From NCBI GenBank assembly GCA_951799405.1, contig OX637332.1:1307001-1371000 (forward strand): 64,000 bases of DNA, in the 5' to 3' direction. Source of the stretch: Agapetus fuscipes (taxonomy: Eukaryota; Arthropoda; Insecta; Trichoptera; Glossosomatidae). Below the pieces are notes generated by a model, which saw only the letters and a list, made by a program, of their open reading frames with translations, made no database searches and was not told the DNA's origin. Position numbers and translations under genes: made by a program. Positions 28,781 through 39,224 of this stretch are shown one piece after another (positions within the stretch are counted from its first letter, which is position 1; each line of letters begins with the position of its first letter).

Positions 28781-30600
28781 GTCATAACTCGTTACAGGAG
28801 TCGACTATTATATAACAATAAGCTCTGAGCTGAATACAAAAAAAATACAAATAGAGACAACATCCAAGTTCGCTCAAAATATTTAATATGTTAGTGCGTA
28901 AAATCCACTACGAACTCACTCGAAAAAGAGTGGAACATTCCATATAAAACATCTTAAAGTGAATATGGAATACACAAACAAAATATAACAAAAACACCAG
29001 CTCTTTCGAGCCTCAAACACGTCTGTACTCACAGACATTTTCCTCCTTCGACAAAATGAACAAGGCTTTAAGTGTCATCTTATACACAAAAGTGCATATC
29101 AGATCCCAGATTTACAAAACGTAACATCTCAAGAAAATGCGCTCCCTTTTCCAAGAAAAAGGCCAGCATTTCTTCCCCTCACATCAATTTCCACTCAAAG
29201 CAGTGATAATTTCATCCCTACATCAACATACCGTGGAAAATCCACACACGGACCTACGGAAGTAGAATCCCGGAAAACGGCTTCCCTTGCCCAAAGGACC
29301 ACATCTTCCCACTCTTTCTCAATGGCGCCACTTCATTTTTTAGAAGAATAAAGAAACTTCATAATTCAATCTTTTTCCAAAGGGTTAATTCGGAAAACCA
29401 TTGAAATCTTACACAAAAAAACTGTTGAAGATATTTACATACATAAAAACAAATGTAGTCAAGAAATCCTAATTCTAACTAAATTACCTATTTGTACACT
29501 ATAAAACAAAATTTCTCCGATGTTTTTTGAGAACCGTTCAAGTTTACATTTCTCCAAGTGACCCGTATATCAGTCAAACATCGCACAAAAGTGATATGCT
29601 ATTGGCTTGCAAGAAATAAAACCATTGTAAATATTAAACTAAAATGAATCCTAAGCTACCTTTTTACAAAAATTACAATCCTCTATCGTTTTTTGAGGGT
29701 TCTTGGAACGATTTCAATGTTCCCTGACAACACACAAAAGTACCTAAAGCTAATCTATAAAATTATTTACAATGGCAGCCAACAGAATAGCCATAGTTCG
29801 TAGTAAATTTCCGAAAGGACCTAATCACCAGTTTACCCCGAAAAAAAAATATATTTTAAAATGTTTTTGAGAATAGCACATTAAAAAAACCAAATGGGGG
29901 AAAAAAAACATCATGAATTACCAAACACTTAATCCTCACATTAAATAAAATACTTCTGAGAATCTTTTAATGTGGAAAAAAAGTTTGTTAAAAGCTTTTA
30001 TGAAAAAAACATAAAGTGAAAGTTTATTTGCCTAGCAACAAATAATGCATCAATTTCAAGGTAGGTACTTATGTAAAATAAACAAAGCTAGATTTCTGTG
30101 AAAAAAATAAAACAAAATAATGATGCTTTCTCAAATGAATTCTCAAAAATGCATGTACATTTTATTGATATTAAAATTTCACAGAATTTTAAATCGTCAA
30201 AGCACATTTACGCAAATGCAAAAAACAAAAAGGAAGCGACCAAAATAGTGTTAGAATCAAAATAGACAGAAATACTAAATGTTGAAGAAAAAATGAAATT
30301 TGGCATAAAAAATTAAAATATGACGAGGTTTCTTAGCAAATGATAAAAGATTTAATGATCTATTTTTCAGGCTTCTCAAAGATTGCATGTCAATTTATAT
30401 TGATATAAAAATTCTATCATAATTTTTAATCGTCAAAAGGACATTACAGCAAAATGCAAAAGAAATCAAAACAAAAACAATTCACTCCAAAATCAAAGCA
30501 AGAAAACATATGACGTCACAATGAAAGCAAAAAAAATACACTAAAAAAACAGAGCTTCACAAAACAATTCCCAAAATAAAAGTTCGCAATATCGAAAGAA
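28781..30600 (-). other. Non-coding interior of the LTR element
   Basis: No long frame. 30119-30230 and 30355-30475 are imperfect copies of each other, sharing AATTTTAAATCGTC-like and ATGCAAAA words. 29515-29640 and 29685-29770 also share several words. The repeats suggest a structured leader region. Confidence 0.6.
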
Positions 30601-30601
30601 T

Positions 30602-30619
30602 CCCAGTTGGATGCGCCAG
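30602..30619 (-). promoter_or_regulatory. Primer-binding site
   Basis: The minus strand reads C then TGGCGCATCCAACTGGGA immediately after the 5' LTR. TGGCGC starts are typical where a tRNA 3' CCA end primes reverse transcription. I cannot assign the tRNA. Confidence 0.75.
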
Positions 30620-31246
30620 TGTTATGTTTGGATTGAAAGGTATCTTCAGGATACTTACTTCCGGCTAGCTCTCATCAGCATCACTCTCAGGGCGTGGGGG
30701 TCTTTCTTTCGGTTGCTCACTTGTACTTTGGGAAGGGTTTTATAATTAAAAGATAAAGTTAACATGAACAAATAAGGGTTTATTACTGTACTAATATGGG
30801 GGGGGAAAGGGGAAATAAGGGATTGGCCAGACCTACAGGTTGTCACTAGAACACTCCCTATTCCGTTGGCTGGAGTTCTAAACGGAAGGCCTGGGGCAGC
30901 GCCCCAGGCTAGCGGCGGTTCACAAGGCGGACGCCTCCACACGTTGGAGTCCCTGGGTGGGCGCTCCTATGCCTCTGGTCCACAAGGCGGGTGCCTTTCT
31001 GGCAGGAAATCCAAGTAGATGGGGGGGGGAGGGAGCTCCATCGTAGTGCCCCCTCTTGCACCGCTTGGTGCTTGGTCGCTAACGTCTGACTCACTTCACA
31101 TCTCGCCGGGAACTAACGAACGACGGCCTGATTAGTTCATACGGTGCAGTTCGGCCGCTTCCGTGACCGTTCGGCTCCGTTCGGCCCACAAACATACACT
31201 GCACACTTCGGGATTGTTCTTTATGTTATTATAAAATAACATAACA
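30620..31246 (-). repeat. 5' LTR
   Basis: Identical to the 3' LTR except for one base. Open frames at 30655-30942 and 30909-31094 recur in both LTRs and are not genes. Confidence 0.93.
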
Positions 31247-31250
31247 GAAT

Positions 31251-31480
31251 GTTCTGGTAAAGTCTAGCAAGATGGTAGGTTGCGATTCTCCATTTTTCGA
31301 AAATGATCTTTATTTTAAGTATAAATTAAGGACCGATATTCCATGTAGTTCCATAAATATCTCAACCGTCGAACTATACTGTGCAATATGTAACTCTGAA
31401 ACGAAAGTGATAAAATAAATAAACCACAGTTTTAATCAAATAGAACATAACAATACGTACCTACTGCAATAAAGCTCCAT
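31251..31480 (+). repeat. Dispersed repeat flanking the LTR element
   Basis: GTTCTGGTAAAGTCTAGCA and TAAATTAAGGACC match 59897-60000 and continue loosely to AATAAATAAACCAC. The left part of this repeat lies before 27780 (TTGTTCGCGATTGG). Confidence 0.6.
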
Positions 31481-31600
31481 TAGAGATATGTGTACTAATA
31501 GAGAAACGGTTATTGATTCGACAGGATACTGCACGCCGGATATGAGATTCTGAATCCCAGATAAGGAATATCCAATACAGCAATTGGAATATTTAATAAG

Positions 31601-32395
31601 CAGGCCCGGATTAAGACCTCTGGGGGCCCTAGTGCGGTGAAAGTCAGGGGGCCCCAACCTCCATAGCTTCCCCAACAAACCCCCCCCCCCTCTCCCCGTG
31701 ACAAAAAATATATTTGCGAATAAAATTGATTACTGGCGTTTTAAGTATATTTCTGAGAATCCTGTTGCGGAGACTACATTGATTAAAAAAAACTGAAGTT
31801 CAAGGACAGTTGTTAGAGGGAACTTCGTCTTGACCTTTTTGTATAAAAAGAAAAGATTGATATGAAGCTAATCACCCATACTGTAAAAAATGGTTCAATT
31901 TACCAATGTCACCCCTGTTTCAGGGAAGGTGGCAAGAGTTGCAGGGCTTATGTTCATTTGAGATTGGGTTTTTTATACTGTAGGTCCATATGCGGCATGT
32001 GTTAGCGCCAAATTATGCGTGTCTGCTTGTGGGAATGCATTTAATATGAATCTCAAATGATACATATCTTTGCAGCTTAGATTTAGATTTTAGATTTTGT
32101 AGGCCAAAATATTTATCAAAATAATTTCATACAAGTCGCCATTTGCGTCTTTGGTTCTGGAAGCCGCATTTGATTTGGGCCCCAAAATAATAAAAAGTAA
32201 ACATCTTCTTTAACATATTTCTAAATAGTCTTTGGGGGCATCGTGGTCGTGAATACCTTAAAAACCTTTCTTCCCGAACAAATTTATGTTGAAAAATTAT
32301 TTGAAGTATATATTTCTTAAACATTTCGGGGTGCCCCTAGCACGTGGGGGCCCTGGTTCGGTCGCACCGCTCAAACCACCCTTAATCCGGGCCTG
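31601..32395. mobile_element. hAT MITE interrupted by RTE-1
   Basis: The ends CAGGCCCGGATTAAG and CTTAATCCGGGCCTG are perfect 15-base inverted repeats, with further subterminal CTGGGGGCCCTAG-type similarity. The flanks TTAATAAG and CTAACAAG match at six of eight positions, both differences being transitions, so this is an older eight-base duplication. RTE-1 occupies 31850-32100. No transposase. Confidence 0.85.
31850..32100 (+). mobile_element. RTE-1 3' region nested in hAT
   Basis: Begins within the GGTATGAGGCTG-equivalent and ends TTAGATTTAGATTTTAG. Confidence 0.75.
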
Positions 32396-32711
32396 CTAAC
32401 AAGGTATCCAAAATACCTGATAAAATATATTAAGTAACGGATATAGTATATTTTATACCTAATACAGGATGCAAAATACCGGCTTTGATGTCTGCTATGA
32501 GAAAAGCTATTGCAATGTGGTAAATAAAATGTTTTGTACTGGATACTGGATGTAATACTGGTTGACGGGGTATGGAATCTCGGATGCAAGATATTGTTAT
32601 TGATAACTAAGAACCGGATTGAGACTAAGGAATACTAGATCCTGGCTATTTTTATTTTATTGAAATAACCGGCTTAATGCCTTCAACATACAGGGTACTT
32701 TCATGCTTTAG
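32396..32711. other. Stretch of degenerate GGATAC / CCGGAT words
   Basis: Words such as GGATACTGGATG, ACCGGATTGAG and AGGATGCAAAATACCGG recur irregularly. Similar words lie at 31520-31600, 33060-33360 and 55505-55620. This may be a decayed satellite. No gene. Confidence 0.4.
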
Positions 32712-33060
32712 GAGTATTATTTGTCTGTACACATGTAGCATGTGTACGAGTGAGATTAATGTGCCTGCTTGTAGGCATACATTAAATATTAGTCTTAAAT
32801 GCCAATATATCTTTGCAACTAACGGTGCTATTCTTAAACATATTAGACGTCCGTTGAGCCAACGCTTTGCCAAACTAATAATGTATTTGTATGAAGACCT
32901 GTCAATCCAAGATGGCCGCAAGTGAAGAGCTGATTAGTCTTCATACAAATGTTATATTACCAAATTCGGTAGGTGGCAATCCCAGGCATCATTACTTTGC
33001 CAAAGCATAGGCTCAACGGACGACCAAAATGTCTAAGAATAGCACGTTTAGATTTTAGAT
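32712..33060 (+). mobile_element. RTE-1 3' end split by MITE-1
   Basis: RTE-1 reads to TTGCAAC at 32819 and resumes with TAGATTTTAGAT after 33048. Confidence 0.7.
32821..33048. mobile_element. MITE-1 inside RTE-1 tail
   Basis: ACGGTGCTATTC at the left pairs with GAATAGCACGT at the right. The interior carries GAAGACCTGTCAATCCAAGA. TA is present at both edges. Confidence 0.75.
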
Positions 33061-33599
33061 ATATAGTGTGATTTGGTTAACACCGGATAGAGGTTCACTA
33101 GATATGACGTATTGAAAACTTTATGATATTCTAAAACTTCGTTAACATTTATTTTTCAAAAAACAGGTATGAAAAATATGAATGCACAAATATCGGTTTC
33201 TTTTTTCAGTTTATACCAAGAAATAGCAAACCCAATTGCTAAAAGTAGGTCTCAAAAACTGGTTATAGGATACCGGCTCCTAGAAGAGTCGTTTTTAATC
33301 CCGGATGCAGTATTTGAAATTCCGGAGTACCAGATTCTGTGTACCAAATATACCTACGGGCTTCGGAATATTAAATTCCGATTCTTTTTATATCGCAAGT
33401 TTTCGGGCGCACCGTGTATGATTGAGCCCTTTCTCTCTGGATGTTGGAGTCTCTCCGTAACGCTCGCAGAATAACTAAACAATATTTTTCTCGGAACATT
33501 TGAATCAATATGGAATTCTTTTGTCGTCGGGCATATTTCCGCCGCGCAAAGTGATTCCTCTAGTTGCCAGGCCTAAGACGGAATATTTCTCAGTAACAC
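33061..33599. other. Unassigned stretch
   Basis: The 101-codon frame 33169-33474 has no recognised domain and includes GGATAC-type repeat words. I do not call it a gene. Confidence 0.35.
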
Positions 33600-33831
33600 G
33601 GCAAATCGTCAAAGATAGTTCGTTCACAGACAGTTCGTCTATCGACAAATCGGTTGCATGACAGTTTGTGAAGACGACATTTTGGTCAACGGTATTTTAA
33701 TCACAGACAACTCGGCCACTTATAATTTGTCCACAGACAGCATAACCATAGAAATTGGTCATATTATGACAATTCGTCCACACAATTTTTTTGTCAACGA
33801 TATTTCGGTTACATACAATGTATACAATAGC
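33600..33831. repeat. Degenerate ACAGACAGTTCGTC minisatellite
   Basis: Words GACAGTTCGTC, GACAAATCGGT, GACAACTCGGCC, ACAATTCGTCC and CAACGATATTTCGGTTAC recur about every 15-30 bases. Related words occur at 34340-34400 and 35850-35910, and the 50556-50780 array has a similar period. Confidence 0.5.
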
Positions 33832-33832
33832 C

Positions 33833-34250
33833 GGTACGTAGTCCAGTGGTAGCACTTCGGACTCATTAAATGGAAGGTTGTGGGTTCGAATGAAGATAGA
33901 TGGATAAAGTCCGATAGCGCTTAAGCATTGTTAACTCAAAAAATGTGAAGAAAATTTAAAAAAGGTTTTTTAGTTAAAATTTAAATGAATTTTCACTCTG
34001 TGAATGCACTAACTCTAGAAAATTAAAAAAATATCCCATTTATATTTTCAAATTTGCTCTTCGCTGGGTTGAAAAATTCAAAAATCTTTACCAAAGACCA
34101 GTCATCAAATGATCCATCCAGCCTGACAGCAACTGGGTCTTGCTTGAGAATTGGCACTTTCTACAGCGACGACCAAGCTCGCACAGGGCTCTTGAGGTGT
34201 GATACACACAAAAACAGCGCTCACAAAATAAATCAGCCTATTTTTTTTGT
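33833..34250 (+). mobile_element. SINE-A, tRNA head, with an internal insertion
   Basis: A box GTAGTCCAGTGGTAGC and B box GGTTCGAAT are present. About 140 bases of unrelated AT-rich DNA (33889-34030) separate the head from the body. The L2-type tail is intact. Confidence 0.7.
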
Positions 34251-34410
34251 AATGTAGGCCCACAAACAGCTCAATCAAAGAACAACTTTTGGAAAGACCT
34301 TTGTAATAACTAGTTATATGTTGTCCATATTATATTGTACGTGGTCGAAAAGTCATGTAGACGAACTATCGTGTGATTGGATTTCTCCGTGACCGATGTG
34401 TCTCGTCTCC

Positions 34411-34645
34411 TCAGTGCTTGTTTAGCTTGTCCACCATTTTTTTGCAAATATGACCGTATAATAGAATCGTCTTAAGAATCACATTCTGCACAATCTGAGC
34501 TAAGAAAAAAATACAAAATATTATAATGTTAGAGTTGATTTCAATATTTTTAGAGTGAATTTCTAGCATTCATAAGACACCTTGATCCAGTACACATTGC
34601 TCGTGTAAAATTACCTCTGATTGATATATAAGACAAACAAGCAAT
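34411..34645. mobile_element. MITE-3 copy
   Basis: AGTGCTTGTTTAGCTTGTC at the left and GACAAACAAGCAATACT at the right are inverted. The interior matches 46122-46375 (CACAATCTGAGCTAAGAAAA; TTCATAAGACACCTTGATCC). Confidence 0.65.
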
Positions 34646-34991
34646 ACTTAAAGTTATGTATACATAGTTATATTTAAGTGGCATTTTATGTTGCCATAAA
34701 AAAGTGAACACACGTAACTTTTATGCTGTCGCTGTTGACAAGCACTGAGATAAAGTAAGCAGTAAGGGAAGAACAAGAGATAGAGTAGAGATAGAGAATT
34801 CAAGTTAAAAGAGGATGTGAAAGTAAAGGTTCTTAATAATGTGACCAGATGATTTGGGCATGTAGAAAGAATGGATGATGAAAGATTTACAAAGTATATG
34901 CTTACGGAAGAAATGTGAAAGGGAGGACAGAGAAAAGTATGGCTGAATCAGATTGTTGAAATTTTACAAGAATGGGATATACAAAGCGAAT

Positions 34992-35447
34992 GATGATGAT
35001 TTTGATGGATGATTTATTTCCGGTGGCGCCGTTTAATGATCACAGATCATCTCAAGGACGCCGTGGCTCTTCGAAAACAGCATTTTCTTAAGTCCTCTTC
35101 TGAAGGCGATGGTGGGCTGGTCAGATCGAAGGTCGACAGGCAGCTTATTCCAGGCAACTGGCCCGGCTACCCCAAAGCTCCTGTCCGCAAAATAAGAGGT
35201 ATTTGCTCTTATTGGTTCTATGATCCTGTTGACAGCAGTAGAGGCAGAGCGCAGTGATCGCCTTGTAGCGACGTCAGCAGGACATAGTTCAGCGAGACAT
35301 GGGGGTGCCGTACCCTTTAAGGCCTTGTGGACTGTGAGACATAGCTTGAACTCGACCCTCTCACGGACCCTCAGCCAGTGCAGCTCTCGCAGCAACGGGT
35401 AAATGTGGCAGTATTTATCCTGTATGTAAGAGAAGCCAATATTTGAA
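34992..35447 (-). mobile_element. L2-like LINE 3' fragment nested in RTE-2
   Basis: The minus-strand protein includes PLLRELHWLRVRERVEFKLC, LTVHKALKGTAPPCLAELC, then RSFGVAGPVAWNKLPVDLR and FRRGLKKMLF. This HWL-V-R-EFKL...YKAL-G-AP...F-VAGP-WN-LP pattern is typical of L2/CR1-type LINE C-termini. The 3' end GGATGATTTATTTCC is followed by ATC repeats. Confidence 0.8.
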
Positions 35448-35518
35448 AAACGTGATGAGTATGGATGAATTGAAAGAGGTATGCAAGTATAGGAAAAAAA
35501 TTGAGGCAAATCTGCAGA

Positions 35519-35796
35519 GGGGCTGTCCATATATTACGTCATTCGCATTATGGGGGGGGGGGAGTCTGGTCTGCGGATGATGGCAAATGATGTACGAGTA
35601 CCAAAAGTGACGTCGTTCTTGTAAATACCAATTTGTACAAAATATTATGTAAGTAATATAACATTATTAATTATTAAGCTCATCCATTATTACAGCAAGA
35701 GGGGGGGGGGGTCATTTAATAATGACTATAGGATTATTGTAAGGGGGGGGCGTCGAAAATCGGCCAAAATCGATGACGTAATTTATGGACGGCCCC
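35519..35796. mobile_element. MITE-4 with GGGGCTGTCCATA ends and poly-G runs
   Basis: GGGGCTGTCCATATATTACG and its inverse ATTTATGGACGGCCCC bound it. Three G runs of 9-13 lie inside. The interrupted RTE-2 reads CTGC-AGA-GGCTCTGG, so AGA or slightly more was duplicated. The superfamily was not assigned. Confidence 0.75.
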
Positions 35797-35850
35797 AGAG
35801 GCTCTGGTCATGTGACATGGTGACAGAGTTACAGTTACAGAGTTGTTTGT

Positions 35851-36329
35851 GATCGAAATGTCGCGTTCACGATTTGTCCATGGCCGATCTGTCTGTGAAC
35901 TATTTGTCGTGGAACCACACTCCTCTTATAGAAGATTCCAGCTGCGTGCCACTAGTGTTTAAGGGTTTCACAGAGAAGGGCGATTTCATTTTACCCGCGT
36001 AACATTCGACGTACAAAGCTCGCGAACTCTCAAGGACGATGTAGTCCACATATATAGAAATATTCATTTCAACGCACATCAAAGAATTGTTTCTAGAATT
36101 AACCCGAAACACGGAATTAAGGAAGGACTAGAAACAATATTAAATTATACAAAATACAAAAAACATTTGATTCTATAATACGTACAACTAAACAGACGTT
36201 GTATTGATTTAAACATTTTTTAATGGAGCTTCACAAAGATTCCACTGAAACATTTCATAAATTCATTCTGTTTCAGTTACAAATATTTCGATTATGTTTA
36301 TTTATAAAAAAATATCAAGATGTTTTCTA
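35851..36329. other. Unassigned stretch
   Basis: The first 60 bases show degenerate GATTTGTCC-type minisatellite words. The rest has no recognised feature. Confidence 0.35.
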
Positions 36330-36470
36330 TGTCGAGCGCTATTTTTGTTCTCTTATTGTTTTTAAACCTTAAGGACCCTCTGCATGTTTGTTCGTCGCTT
36401 GTTGACGCTAATTTTGTAAGCAAGACTCAGTTACTGTTATGTCGAATGAACCGGTGGCTGTTCTTTTGAA
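36330..36470 (-). mobile_element. SINE-A body, old
   Basis: GAGCGCTATTTTTG, AAGGACCCTCTGC and TAAGCAAGACTCAGTTACTG correspond to the L2-type tail and body with many changes. Confidence 0.5.
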
Positions 36471-36484
36471 AGGCAGATGCATAT

Positions 36485-36622
36485 TTCAACAGAACGATGT
36501 ATGAAAAAAGTGATGGATATAAATGAATTGAAAGAGGTATGTCAGGATAGGAAAAAATGAAGGTAGCTCTGCAGAGGCTCTGGCCATCCCTAGTGGAATG
36601 GCGACTGAGTTACAGTTACAGG
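36485..36622 (+). mobile_element. RTE-2 3' fragment
   Basis: Encodes CMKKVMDINELKEVCQDRKK with a stop, then GGCCATCCCTAGTGGAATGG and ACAGTTACAG. Confidence 0.75.
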
Positions 36623-36631
36623 TAGAAAAAA

Positions 36632-36912
36632 AAATTAAATTATGCTGATTTATTTGGTGAGCCCTGTTTTTGTGTGTATCACACCTCAAGAGCCCTCTGC
36701 GAGCTTAGTCGTCACTGTAGAAAGCGCCAATTTTCAAGTAAGACCCAGTTGCTGTAAGGCTGGATGAACCGTTTGATGACCGGTCTTTGGTAAAGGTTTA
36801 TGAATTTTTCAACCCAGCGACGAGCAAATTTGAAAATTCCGCTCCACCGAAATTCGAATCCACAACCTTCCATTTACGATGTGTAACCACTGGACTACGG
36901 ACCGGTCATATT
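36632..36912 (-). mobile_element. SINE-A, complete tRNA-only form
   Basis: Tail, body and tRNA-like unit are present. It stops at GGACCGGTCATA without any 5S-like sequence, so SINE-A exists with and without the 5S head. Confidence 0.75.
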
Positions 36913-37074
36913 GTATGGCATCACACTGCATGTCTGTTTCTTACATATACATGCTCTAAGGAGAGCACGTCTCTAGGAAACGTCGACATCATTAAAAACA
37001 CAGCGAGATAATTTGAAATTTCTCAAGCGCGCTCTGAGAATGCTGGGATTTTTTCAGGTCTCTCCTCTATAATA

Positions 37075-37545
37075 TCTATAATCTCTATAATCTAAGTCGC
37101 AGAGATATACTAGCATTTAAGGCTCTCAAATGCATGCCCACAAACAAACACGTGCCGTTCGCGCTTACAAATGCTAAATGTGTACTTACAAATAAAATCC
37201 AAACCTCAAATGAACATAAGCCCTTCAACTCTTCCCGACCTTCCCTGAAACAGGGGTGACATTGTCAAAGTGAACCATTTTTTACAGTATGAGTGGTCAG
37301 CCTCATACCAACCTATAAGTCAAGGAATACGAATAATAAATCACATTTAAGTATAAAAAAGAAAAAAATCTTACAAAGAAATCTATACAAAAAAAGTAAA
37401 AATAATCCTGTGCAAAATATGTAGCAAATTTATAAACCAACATTACAAATAAAAATTGCAGATTAGTCGCCACTTCTTCCTGTCTTTGCATACTTCTATC
37501 ATTTCAGCCAGAGTCATAACCTTTTTCATACAAGCTAGTCCTTTT
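37075..37545 (-). mobile_element. RTE-1 with UTR and coding end
   Basis: Near-consensus 3' region to 37327, UTR to about 37450, then the GGCGACTTCTTCC-equivalent coding end to 37545. Tail TAATCTATAATCTCTATA. Confidence 0.8.
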
Positions 37546-37554
37546 TCATAGTTC

Positions 37555-37680
37555 ACCGTGCAACTTTTGCCGACCTTCCCTGACACAGGGGTGACATTGG
37601 CAAAGTGAACCATTTTTTACAGTATGGGTGGTCAGCCTCATACCAACCTATAAGTCAAGGAATAGTATAGTCAAGGAATT
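37555..37680 (-). mobile_element. RTE-1 partial 3' region
   Basis: Lacks the last 110 bases. Includes CCCTGACACAGGGG and TAAGTCAAGGAA. Confidence 0.7.
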
Positions 37681-37744
37681 TATTCAAGGAATCCTCGTAT
37701 GAGAAAATCCATAGTTACCCATTACAGTTACACATAGATTTTAA

Positions 37745-38022
37745 AAATGTAATTTGTCATGTATGTTCCTTGACTTATAGGTTGTTATGCGGCTGACCAC
37801 CCATACTGTAAAAAAAATTGGTTCACTATGCCAATGTCACCCCTGTTTCAGGGAAGGACGGCAAGAGTTGCAAGGCTTATGTTCATTTGAGATTGGGTTT
37901 TTATATTGTAGGTCCACATGCGGCATGTGTTAGCGCGAAATTATACATATCTGCCTGTGGGAATGCATTTAATATAAATCTTAAATGATATATATCTTTG
38001 CAGCTTAGATTAGATTAGATTA
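37745..38022 (+). mobile_element. RTE-1 3' region, second tail type
   Basis: Starts with TTCCTTGACTTATAGG at 37765 and ends TTAGATTAGATTAGATTAGA. Confidence 0.8.
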
Positions 38023-38069
38023 GACCCAACTTGTGGCGGCTACACTATTCGCCATCTTATAAAAAATAC

Positions 38070-38328
38070 ACACTATTCCTTGACTTATAGGTTGGTATGA
38101 GGCTGACCACCCATACTGTAAAAATTGGTTCACTTTGCCAGTGTCACCCCTGTTTCAGGGAAGGTCGGCAAAAGTTGTGGGGCTTATGTTCATTTGAGGT
38201 TTGAATTTTATTTGTAAGTACACAATCAGCATTTGTAAGCGCGAACTACACGTGTTTGTTTGTGGGCATACATCTGAGAGCTTTGAATGAATATATCCTT
38301 GCAACTAAGATTATAGATTATTATAGAC
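38070..38328 (+). mobile_element. RTE-1 3' region, first tail type
   Basis: Begins at TTCCTTGACTTATAGG and ends ACTAAGATTATAGATTATTA. Very similar to 11722-11976, including AGTGTCACCCCTG. Confidence 0.85.
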
Positions 38329-38784
38329 AGTCTTACCAAGTTGTGATGCTTTAAGCCATCTTAGGAATCTTAAACTTTCCGATTCTCACGAAATTCCTAT
38401 CAAGATTCTTTCAGGAATTCGCTCAACTTAAGTGATAGTAAGCCAGTGGTTCTCAATCTGGGGGCGATTTCGGCCTTTAGGGGTGCGAAAATTACGTAGG
38501 GAGCGATTGGAAGGCGATCTAATATCTATTCTTATCTAATAATTCAAATTATATGCATTCTTACAAGCAGACACGTACAAATAAGCATAAGTTTTTATGA
38601 TTTTGTTCGCTAATAAGTTTTTCCAAAATATATGTTTTATATTTTTAAATCTTATTAAACTGACGTTTAACTAATTGTTTCGTGATCCTGGTTCATGACT
38701 TGAACTAGTAATCAGGATAGATAAAAAAAACTAATTTTTGTTCTTCCTTTTGAACTTCATTTTAACCGTCGATATCTAAAATTT
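38329..38784. other. Unassigned stretch with a MITE-2 end
   Basis: TTTTAACCGTCGATATCT at 38761-38778 resembles one MITE-2 end. Otherwise nothing recognised. Confidence 0.35.
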
Positions 38785-39022
38785 AAATCTAAGCTGCAAA
38801 AAATATATATATCATTTAAGATTCACATTGAACGCATTCCCACAAGCAGACATGTATAATTTCGCAGTAATACATGCCGCATGTGGACCAACAATATAAA
38901 AACCCAATCTCAAATTAACATAAGTAACTCCTGCCGACTTTCCCTGAAACAGGGGTGACATCGGCAAAGTGAACAATTTTTTACAGTATGGGTGTTCAGC
39001 ATCATGCCAACCTATAAGTTAA
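38785..39022 (-). mobile_element. RTE-1 3' region
   Basis: Complete module with tail AAATCTAAGCTGCAAAA. Cut at TAAGTTAAGGAA. Confidence 0.75.
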
Positions 39023-39224
39023 GGAATATGCTTGCATATATTTTAGTGCACGCATAATTCAGCGCGCGGTATCGCATTTGACCGCTTAATACGATGTTGA
39101 ATCAACAGTATTAATAATTGCTTGCAGTCGATTGCAATCCAATTATCAGGAGTTTGCTTGCAATAGAGATGAAACATATTTGAAATGCCGGATACCAAAG
39201 GCCGGAAGCTGTAATCTAAAATCT

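Larger units (their letters stand above)
27780..31246 (-). mobile_element. Non-autonomous LTR retrotransposon (Gypsy-like), 3.47 kb, young
   Basis: Two 627-base direct repeats, 27780-28406 and 30620-31246, differ by one base (28158 G, 30998 T). Each runs TGTTATG...CATAACA. The target GAAT is duplicated at 27776-27779 and 31247-31250. Read on the minus strand, a primer-binding site beginning TGGCGC follows the 5' LTR (30620-31246), and a purine tract GAGAAAGGGGAA precedes the 3' LTR. The 2.2-kb interior encodes no Gag, protease, reverse transcriptase or integrase that I can find, so it needs helper proteins. The four-base duplication and TGG-type primer site favour the Gypsy group. A homologous unoccupied target lies near 59895. 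Confidence 0.93.
34797..35850 (+). mobile_element. RTE-2 copy split by an L2-like LINE and by MITE-4
   Basis: The three RTE-2 parts are 34797-34991 (WFGHVERMDDERF region), 35448-35518 (to TCTGCAGA) and 35797-35850 (AGAGGCTCTGG and ACAGTTACAG). They are in the same order and frame position as 48420-48790. Confidence 0.8.

Noticed and set aside
30655..30942. 95-codon protein repeated at 27815-28102
   Set aside because: Identical because it lies in the two LTRs. No domain or start context.
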